From Streptomyces sannanensis (GTDB lineage Bacteria; Actinomycetota; Actinomycetes; Streptomycetales; Streptomycetaceae), in the NCBI RefSeq assembly GCF_039536205.1, contig NZ_BAAAYL010000001.1, positions 1,612,001 through 1,676,000 on the forward strand: 64,000 nucleotides of DNA, read 5' to 3'. The notes beneath the pieces are model-generated. The model saw nothing but the letters and a program-made list of their open reading frames with translations. It was not told the origin of the DNA and ran no database searches. Shown here one piece after another: positions 58,989 through 64,000 of the stretch. A program made the position numbers and the translations under genes. The number at the start of each line of letters is the position of its first letter. The stretch's first letter is position 1.

Positions 58989-59927
58989 CTATGCGTCGCC
59001 CTCCCGCTCCGCGAGGAAGCGTTCGAATTCGCGGCCGATCTCCTCCGCCGAGGGCAGATCGACCGGTTCGGCGACCAGATTGCCGCGGGTCTCGGCACCG
59101 GCGACGGCGTCGTACTGGTGCTCCAGTCCCTGGACGAGCGCGACGAGCTCCTGGTCACCCTCACCGATCTGGCGCTCGATCTCGGTCTGGGTGCGCTCCG
59201 CCGCGTTCCGCAGGGCGTGCGCGACGCCCGGCAGGACGAGCCCGGTGGCCGCGGTGATCGCCTCCAGGGCGGTCAGGGCCGCATCCGGGTACGAGGAGCG
59301 CGCGAGATAGTGCGGTACGTGCGCGGCGACCCCGAGCACGTCGTGTCCGGCTTCCTGGAGCCTGTACTCGAGCAGCGACTGGGCGCTGCCCGGCACCTGC
59401 GCCTCGTCGAAGGGGCTGCGGTGGCCCGGCACGAGCTCGGTGCGGTTGCCGTGCGGGGTCAGGCCGACCGGGCGGGTGTGCGGGACACCCATCGGGATGC
59501 CGTGGAAGGTGACCGACAGCCGGACGCCGAGCCGTTCGACGATCTGGCGGACGGCGAGGGTGAAGCGTTCCCACTCGACGTCGGGCTCGGGGCCGGACAG
59601 CAGCAGGAACGGCACACCCGTGGCGTCCTGGACCAGCCGCACCTCGAGGACGGGGGTCTCGTACGCCGTCCAGCGGTCGCGCCGGAAGGTCAGCAGTGGC
59701 CGGCGGGCACGGTAGTCGATCAGCCTGTCGTGGTCGAAGCGGGCCACCACCTGGTGCGGAAGGGTGTCCAGCAGCTTCCCGACGATCTGCTCACCCGTCT
59801 CGCCCGCGTCGATGTACCCGTCGAAGTGGTACAGCATGACCAGGCCGGCCGATTCCTGCGCGAGCGCCATGTCGACGACGGCGAGGCCGTTCGGCTCCCA
59901 TTCGTACAAAGCCTGCGGATCCTGCAC
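58989..59927 (-). CDS. PAC2-family protein
   Basis: 312 residues. Actinobacterial homologue of the PAC2/proteasome-assembly-chaperone fold: [80 protein letters not shown], helical C-terminal tail with a coiled coil ([20 protein letters not shown]). Start: GTG 59927 has AGGAGGGG 8 nt before it. Actinomycetes have proteasomes or Pup, so a chaperone role is possible but unproven. Confidence 0.88.
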   Translation of the reverse strand: MQDPQALYEWEPNGLAVVDMALAQESAGLVMLYHFDGYIDAGETGEQIVGKLLDTLPHQVVARFDHDRLIDYRARRPLLTFRRDRWTAYETPVLEVRLVQDATGVPFLLLSGPEPDVEWERFTLAVRQIVERLGVRLSVTFHGIPMGVPHTRPVGLTPHGNRTELVPGHRSPFDEAQVPGSAQSLLEYRLQEAGHDVLGVAAHVPHYLARSSYPDAALTALEAITAATGLVLPGVAHALRNAAERTQTEIERQIGEGDQELVALVQGLEHQYDAVAGAETRGNLVAEPVDLPSAEEIGREFERFLAEREGDA

Positions 59928-60017
59928 TTTTACCGCCCCTCCTCGTATCCGTACGGCACAACACCCGGACACGCAGGGTCATTCCCTCTCGCGCGACAAA
60001 AGGCGCCACAAAAGCGG

Positions 60018-60049
60018 GAGGCCCGCTTCCCGGGAGGGAAGCGGGCCTC
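60018..60049 (-). terminator. rpsA terminator
   Basis: Perfect 14-bp stem (60018-60031 with 60036-60049), 4-nt loop, then CGCTTTTGTGG on the rpsA strand; 38 nt past the rpsA stop. Confidence 0.9.
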
Positions 60050-60086
60050 TCTCAGCTGCGATCAGTCAGCCGCGGTGGTCGGAGCC

Positions 60087-61574
60087 TCAGCTCTGGCCGC
60101 CCGCCAGCTTCTCGCGCAGGGCAGCCAGGGCCTCGTCCGACGCCAGGGCGCCGGAGGTGTCCTCGGACTCCGAGGAGTACGAGCCACCGGTCGCGGCCGG
60201 AGCGGCCTCGCCGGCCTCGGCGGCGGCAGCCGCGTCGGCCTCGCGGGACTTGATGACCTGAGCCTGGTGCTGCTCGAAGCGGGCCTGCGCCTCGGCGTAC
60301 TGGCGCTCCCACTCCTCGCGCTGCTTCTCGAAGCCGGGCAGCCAGTCGTTGGTCTCCGGGTCGAAGCCCTCGGGGTAGATGTAGTTGCCCTGGTCGTCGT
60401 AGGACGCGGCCATGCCGTACAGGGTCGGGTCGAACTCGACGGCCGCGGCGTCCGGGCCGAAGGCCTCGTTGGCCTGCTTCAGCGAGAGGCTGATGCGACG
60501 ACGCTCGAGGTCGATGTCGATGACCTTGACGAAGATCTCGTCGTTGACCTGGACGACCTGCTCCGGGATCTCGACGTGGCGCTCGGCCAGCTCGGAGATG
60601 TGGACCAGGCCCTCGATGCCCTCGTCGACGCGGACGAACGCACCGAACGGAACCAGCTTGGTGACCTTGCCGGGGACGACCTGGCCGATCTGGTGCGTAC
60701 GGGCGAACTGCTGCCACGGGTCCTCCTGCGTCGCCTTCAGCGACAGGGAGACACGCTCGCGGTCCATGTCGACGTCGAGAACCTCGACGGTGACCTCCTG
60801 GCCGACCTCGACAACCTCGGACGGGTGGTCGATGTGCTTCCAGGACAGCTCGGAGACGTGAACCAGACCGTCGACGCCACCCAGGTCCACGAAGGCACCG
60901 AAGTTGACGATGGAGGACACGACGCCGGAACGGACCTGACCCTTCTGGAGGGTGGTGAGGAACGTCTGGCGGACCTCGGACTGGGTCTGCTCGAGCCAGG
61001 CGCGGCGGGACAGAACCACGTTGTTGCGGTTCTTGTCCAGCTCGATGATCTTCGCCTCGAGCTCCTTGCCGACGTACGGCTGGAGGTCGCGGACGCGGCG
61101 CATCTCGACGAGAGAGGCCGGGAGGAAGCCGCGGAGGCCGATGTCGAGGATGAGACCACCCTTGACGACCTCGATGACGGTACCCGTGACGATGCCGTCC
61201 TCTTCCTTGATCTTCTCGATGGTGCCCCAGGCACGCTCGTACTGGGCGCGCTTCTTCGAGAGGATCAGGCGGCCTTCCTTGTCCTCCTTCTGGAGAACAA
61301 GGGCCTCGATCTCGTCGCCGACCTTGACGACCTCGTTCGGGTCGACGTCGTGCTTGATCGAGAGCTCGCGGCTCGGGATGACACCTTCGGTCTTGTAACC
61401 GATGTCGAGCAGGACCTCGTCCCGGTCGACCTTCACGATGACGCCGTCGACGATGTCGCCGTCGTTGAAGTACTTGATCGTCTCGTCGATCGCGGCGAGG
61501 AAAGCTTCCTCGTTACCGATGTCGTTGACCGCAACCTGCGGGGTGGTGGCGGTGGTCTCGGTGCTGCTCGTCAT
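60087..61574 (-). CDS. rpsA: 30S ribosomal protein S1
   Basis: 495 residues. Binds mRNA on the small subunit. Four S1 (OB-fold) domains are visible: DGDIVDGVIVKVDRDEVLLD, EDGIVTGTVIEVVKGGLILD, KGQVRSGVVSSIVNFGAFVD and IGQVVPGKVTKLVPFGAFVR; domains 3 and 4 are the most canonical. Domain number fits actinobacterial S1, shorter than the six-domain E. coli protein. Acidic Ala/Glu-rich C-terminal tail. ATG 61574 has GGAG 11 nt upstream and a leader of about 210 nt. Confidence 0.97.
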   Translation of the reverse strand: MTSSTETTATTPQVAVNDIGNEEAFLAAIDETIKYFNDGDIVDGVIVKVDRDEVLLDIGYKTEGVIPSRELSIKHDVDPNEVVKVGDEIEALVLQKEDKEGRLILSKKRAQYERAWGTIEKIKEEDGIVTGTVIEVVKGGLILDIGLRGFLPASLVEMRRVRDLQPYVGKELEAKIIELDKNRNNVVLSRRAWLEQTQSEVRQTFLTTLQKGQVRSGVVSSIVNFGAFVDLGGVDGLVHVSELSWKHIDHPSEVVEVGQEVTVEVLDVDMDRERVSLSLKATQEDPWQQFARTHQIGQVVPGKVTKLVPFGAFVRVDEGIEGLVHISELAERHVEIPEQVVQVNDEIFVKVIDIDLERRRISLSLKQANEAFGPDAAAVEFDPTLYGMAASYDDQGNYIYPEGFDPETNDWLPGFEKQREEWERQYAEAQARFEQHQAQVIKSREADAAAAAEAGEAAPAATGGSYSSESEDTSGALASDEALAALREKLAGGQS

Positions 61575-61791
61575 GTGGGAAAGGGCTCCGGTACGGACAT
61601 GAAAGTCGTAGGTACTGCTACGCCGAGAGCCCGTATCGCAGCTGCAGAAGCCGTACAGCCAAGGAAACGCCGAGCCCGGACCGTGTCTTTTTCGACACTG
61701 CCGGAAGGCGCCTCGAGAACCGAGGGGACATACAACAGATGCGAGCGCGGCCTGCTCCGTCTGAGGCGCGCAGGCCCGCAGCGCAACTTGT

Positions 61792-61820
61792 AGCATACGG
61801 GGACCGCCGGACACGGTCAA
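61792..61820 (-). promoter_or_regulatory. Housekeeping (HrdB-type) promoter of rpsA
   Basis: On the minus strand TTGACC (complement of 61815-61820), 17-nt spacer, TATGCT (complement of 61792-61797). It predicts a leader of about 210 nt before the rpsA ATG (61575-61785), which holds no gene and could carry regulation. The rest of the gap to 61948 serves the divergent methyltransferase. Confidence 0.8.
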
Positions 61821-61948
61821 TGCGCGAAGGCGCACACCCGGGACAGAAACCCCGAAACCGGCTCAAACAAGCCCTCGGCACGCCGACGTTGTGTCGGCTG
61901 TTCGGGTGAAGACCGACCATCCAGCCGCAGACTACGACGACGGGCACG

Positions 61949-62755
61949 ATGATCCAAGAGTACGAACCGGAAGCGACCCGCCGTCACGCGGGGGACGCGG
62001 AGAGCAGCCGGGCCAACCGGGGCTGGTGGGACCGCAACGCGGACGAGTACCAGAGCGACCACGGCGGCTTCCTCGGCGACGACCGCTTCGTCTGGGGGCC
62101 CGAAGGGCTCGACGAGACGGAAGCCCGGCTGCTCGGGCCCGCCGGCTCCCTGAAGGGCCTCGACATCCTCGAGATCGGCGCCGGAGCGGCCCAGTGCTCC
62201 CGCTGGCTGGCCGCGCAGGGCGCCAGGCCGGTCGCACTGGACCTCTCGCACCGCCAGCTCCAGCACGCGCTGCGGATCGGTGGCGAAGGCCTGTCCCTGG
62301 TCGAGGCCGACGCCTCCGCCCTGCCCTTCCGGGACGGCTCCTTCGACCTCGCCTGCTCCGCGTACGGGGCGATTCCGTTCGTCGCCGACCCGGTGGAGGT
62401 CTTCCGCGAGGTACGGCGTGTCCTGCGGCCCGGCGGCCGCTGGGTCTTCTCCGTCACCCACCCCATCCGCTGGGCCTTCCCCGACGAGCCCGGCCCCGAG
62501 GGCCTGTCCGTCTCGGCCTCCTATTTCGACCGTACGCCGTACGTCGAGCAGGACGAGCAGGGCCGCGCGGTGTACGTCGAGCACCACAGGACCATCGGCG
62601 ACCGGGTACGCGACGTGGTGGCCGGCGGCTTCCGACTGCTCGACCTGGTCGAGCCCGAGTGGCCCGAGTGGAACGACCAGGAGTGGGGCGGCTGGTCACC
62701 GCTGCGCGGAAGCCTGATCCCCGGCACGGCGATCTTCGTCTGCGAAAGGGACTGA
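61949..62755 (+). CDS. Class I SAM-dependent methyltransferase
   Basis: 268 residues. SAM motif I LDILEIGAGAAQCSRWLAAQ; motif II in RPVALDLSHRQLQ; LVEADASALPFRDGSFDLAC; VEVFREVRRVLRPGGRWVFS. Methyltransf_11-type enzyme with an N-terminal helix (RANRGWWDRNADEYQSDHGG) typical of an actinobacterial subgroup. Substrate unknown. Start ATG 61949. Confidence 0.9.
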   Translation: MIQEYEPEATRRHAGDAESSRANRGWWDRNADEYQSDHGGFLGDDRFVWGPEGLDETEARLLGPAGSLKGLDILEIGAGAAQCSRWLAAQGARPVALDLSHRQLQHALRIGGEGLSLVEADASALPFRDGSFDLACSAYGAIPFVADPVEVFREVRRVLRPGGRWVFSVTHPIRWAFPDEPGPEGLSVSASYFDRTPYVEQDEQGRAVYVEHHRTIGDRVRDVVAGGFRLLDLVEPEWPEWNDQEWGGWSPLRGSLIPGTAIFVCERD

Positions 62756-62765
62756 GCGCGACGCC

Positions 62766-62945
62766 GGGGCAACCAGCCGGCCCAGGACAACACCCGGGCC
62801 CGGTCGGCAACGGGACCCGCAACCGGCAGCAACCCCGGACCGGCAGCACGCACCCGGCAACCGAGGGCAACCCCGAGCCGCACCAGGCAACGGCAGCAAC
62901 CCCGGACCAGCCCCCGGCCGCACCCGCAACCGGCAGCAACCGGTG
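62766..62945. repeat. Degenerate GGCAAC / GGCAGCAACC repeats between genes
   Basis: The gap between the methyltransferase and hrpB contains about eight GGCAAC or GGCAGCAAC units. The longest duplicates are CCCGCAACCGGCAGCAACC and GGCAGCAACCCCGGACC. Irregular spacing; not a CRISPR array. Confidence 0.5.
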
Positions 62946-63034
62946 CCCCCAGGCCCGCCCCGAGGAGCGCGGTGAGCCGCGTCCCGCGCGCCGCAGGCGC
63001 GTGCGGACGCCGCGCCGGCTGGAACACTGGTTCG

Positions 63035-64000
63035 GTGATCCGCGACGACATCCTGACCGGCCTTCCGGTCCGTACCGCCGTGCCCGCGCTGCGGCGGGCC
63101 CTCGACGGACACGGCTGCGCCGTGCTCTGCGCGCCGCCCGGCACCGGCAAGACCACTCTGGTGCCGCTGGCGCTCGCCGGGCTCACCGGGGACGGCGGTC
63201 CGGTGCGGCGTGTGCTCGTCGCCGAGCCGCGCCGGATCGCGGCCCGCGCGGCCGCCCGGCGGATGGCCTGGCTGCTCGGCGAGCAAAGCGAGATGGGGGT
63301 CCCCCCGGCCGGAGGCTGGGGGAGAAGCGAGACGGGGGTTCCCCCGGCCGAAGGCCGGGGGAAGGTGGGCGGCCAGGTGGGCTTCACCGTGCGCGGGGAG
63401 CGCGTGGTGGGGCCCGGGACGGTCGTGGAGGTCGTCACCACCGGTGTCCTGTTGCAGCGGCTGCAGCGCGACCAGGAGCTGACCGGCGTGGACGTGGTGA
63501 TCCTCGACGAGTGCCACGAACGGCACCTCGACGCGGACACCGCCGCCGCCTTCCTGCTCGACGTACAGGCCGCGCTCCGGCCCGAGCTGCGGCTGGTGGC
63601 GGCCTCCGCCACCACCGACGCCGAAAGCTGGGCCCGGCTGCTCGGTGACGCGCCCGTCGTACGCGCCGAGGGCGTCTCCCACCCGGTGGACGTGGTGTGG
63701 GCACCCCCCGCCCGGCCGGTGCGGCCGCCGCACGGCATGCGGGTCGACCCGGCGCTGCTCGGCCATGTCGCCTCGGTGGTGCAGCAAGCGCTGGCCGAGC
63801 GGGAGGGCGATGTGCTGTGCTTCCTGCCCGGCGTCGGCGAGATCGCCCGCGTCGCGAAGCAGCTGACCGGGCTGGACGCCGAGGTCCTCCAGGTCCACGG
63901 CCGGGCCCCGGCCGCCGTGCAGGACGCGGTCCTCGCCGGGTCCTCCGGCACCCGGCGGGTCGTCCTCGCCACCTCGGTGGCCGAGTCGAGCCTGACGGTG
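63035..64000 (+). CDS. hrpB: ATP-dependent helicase HrpB, cut by window edge
   Basis: 322 residues visible of a protein that is usually about 800 or more. DEAH-box helicase: motif I LCAPPGTGKTTLVPLAL, Ia VLVAEPRRIAARAAARRM, motif II VVILDECHERHLDADTAAAF, motif III LVAASATTDAE, then the start of the second RecA domain (VLCFLPGVGEIARVAKQL; VVLATSVAESSLTV). A GTG at 63035 (VIRDDILTGLPVRTAVPALR) is the likely start. Residues about 88-114 (SEMGVPPAGGWGRS, then ETGVPPAEGRGKV) form an in-frame insertion encoded by two palindromic repeats, not part of the normal HrpB core. Confidence 0.92.
   Translation, partial: MIRDDILTGLPVRTAVPALRRALDGHGCAVLCAPPGTGKTTLVPLALAGLTGDGGPVRRVLVAEPRRIAARAAARRMAWLLGEQSEMGVPPAGGWGRSETGVPPAEGRGKVGGQVGFTVRGERVVGPGTVVEVVTTGVLLQRLQRDQELTGVDVVILDECHERHLDADTAAAFLLDVQAALRPELRLVAASATTDAESWARLLGDAPVVRAEGVSHPVDVVWAPPARPVRPPHGMRVDPALLGHVASVVQQALAEREGDVLCFLPGVGEIARVAKQLTGLDAEVLQVHGRAPAAVQDAVLAGSSGTRRVVLATSVAESSLTV
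63295..63364 (+). repeat. Two palindromic G5/C5 repeats inserted in hrpB
   Basis: Unit 1 (63295-63324) GGGGGTCCCCCCGGCC then GGAGGCTGGGGGAG; unit 2 (63334-63364) GGGGGTTCCCCCGGCC then GAAGGCCGGGGGAAG. Each folds as a hairpin, and together they keep the reading frame, adding a Gly/Pro/Arg linker between helicase motifs Ia and II. Confidence 0.75.

Noticed and set aside
58632..61793. A 1053-codon plus-strand open frame opposite coaE, the PAC2 gene and rpsA
   Set aside because: Artefact of third-position G/C; it spans several well-supported minus-strand genes and the rpsA terminator.
62766..62945. GGCAAC repeats considered as a CRISPR array
   Set aside because: Units are only 6-19 bp, irregularly spaced, not separated by uniform spacers, and no cas genes are present.
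61891..63648. A 585-codon plus-strand frame through the methyltransferase and hrpB
   Set aside because: It is the out-of-frame shadow of both real genes; Arg/Pro/Gly-rich with no motif.

Overview
This window is high-GC DNA from a Streptomyces (or very close actinomycete) chromosome. The evidence is the third-position G/C bias, many GTG starts, TerD-family and pentapeptide proteins, a mycothiol-dependent isomerase-type protein, and the gene order tpiA-pgk-gap, whiA-yvcK-rapZ-uvrC, uvrA, uvrB, coaE, rpsA, which is the conserved core neighbourhood of Streptomyces. No rRNA, tRNA or CRISPR array was found.

Layout. 1-16 kb is core. It holds a glycolytic operon read leftward (gap, pgk, tpiA), a secreted M14 carboxypeptidase, the tightly overlapped uvrC-rapZ-yvcK-whiA operon, a Rieske protein, a PfkB-family sugar kinase and uvrA. 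16-17.5 kb holds a mycothiol-dependent isomerase-family protein and an MBL-fold hydrolase. At 17.307-28.217 kb a 10.9-kb integrative element carrying a large serine recombinase sits inside the MBL gene. Its left end encodes a replacement C-terminus for the host protein, and the displaced original 3' end lies beyond its right end. Its cargo is a HEPN-like protein with a zinc ribbon, a PIN-domain protein, two membrane-anchored pentapeptide-repeat proteins (each broken by a different insertion sequence), recombinase fragments and unknown genes.

28.4-45.8 kb is mixed core and accessory DNA. It includes an S66 LD-carboxypeptidase, an MHS transporter behind a perfect 22-bp palindrome, TerC under a manganese (yybP-ykoY) riboswitch, two TerD proteins, uvrB, an MHYT sensor, GDPD, Ogt, an MFS exporter, cupins and psuG. 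45.8-53.2 kb holds a SWIM/SNF2 pair, a lipoprotein, a methyltransferase and an ADP-ribosylglycohydrolase. At 53.19-55.07 kb a MITE and an intact IS1182-like element are stacked in the CTAG where two convergent genes once shared stop codons. 55-57.7 kb is an ECF sigma/anti-sigma pair divergent from a secreted EF-hand protein, with matching divergent ECF-type promoters. 57.9-64 kb returns to core: a TPR protein, coaE, a PAC2 protein, rpsA with a clear promoter and terminator, a methyltransferase and the start of hrpB.

Functional themes are central carbon metabolism, nucleotide excision repair (uvrA, uvrB and uvrC all in one window), cell-envelope and sporulation control (whiA), metal and tellurite stress (TerC/TerD), and an accessory island with RNase-like domains that is decaying through IS insertion and frameshift. 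Function calls rest on motifs read by eye; no database search was possible.
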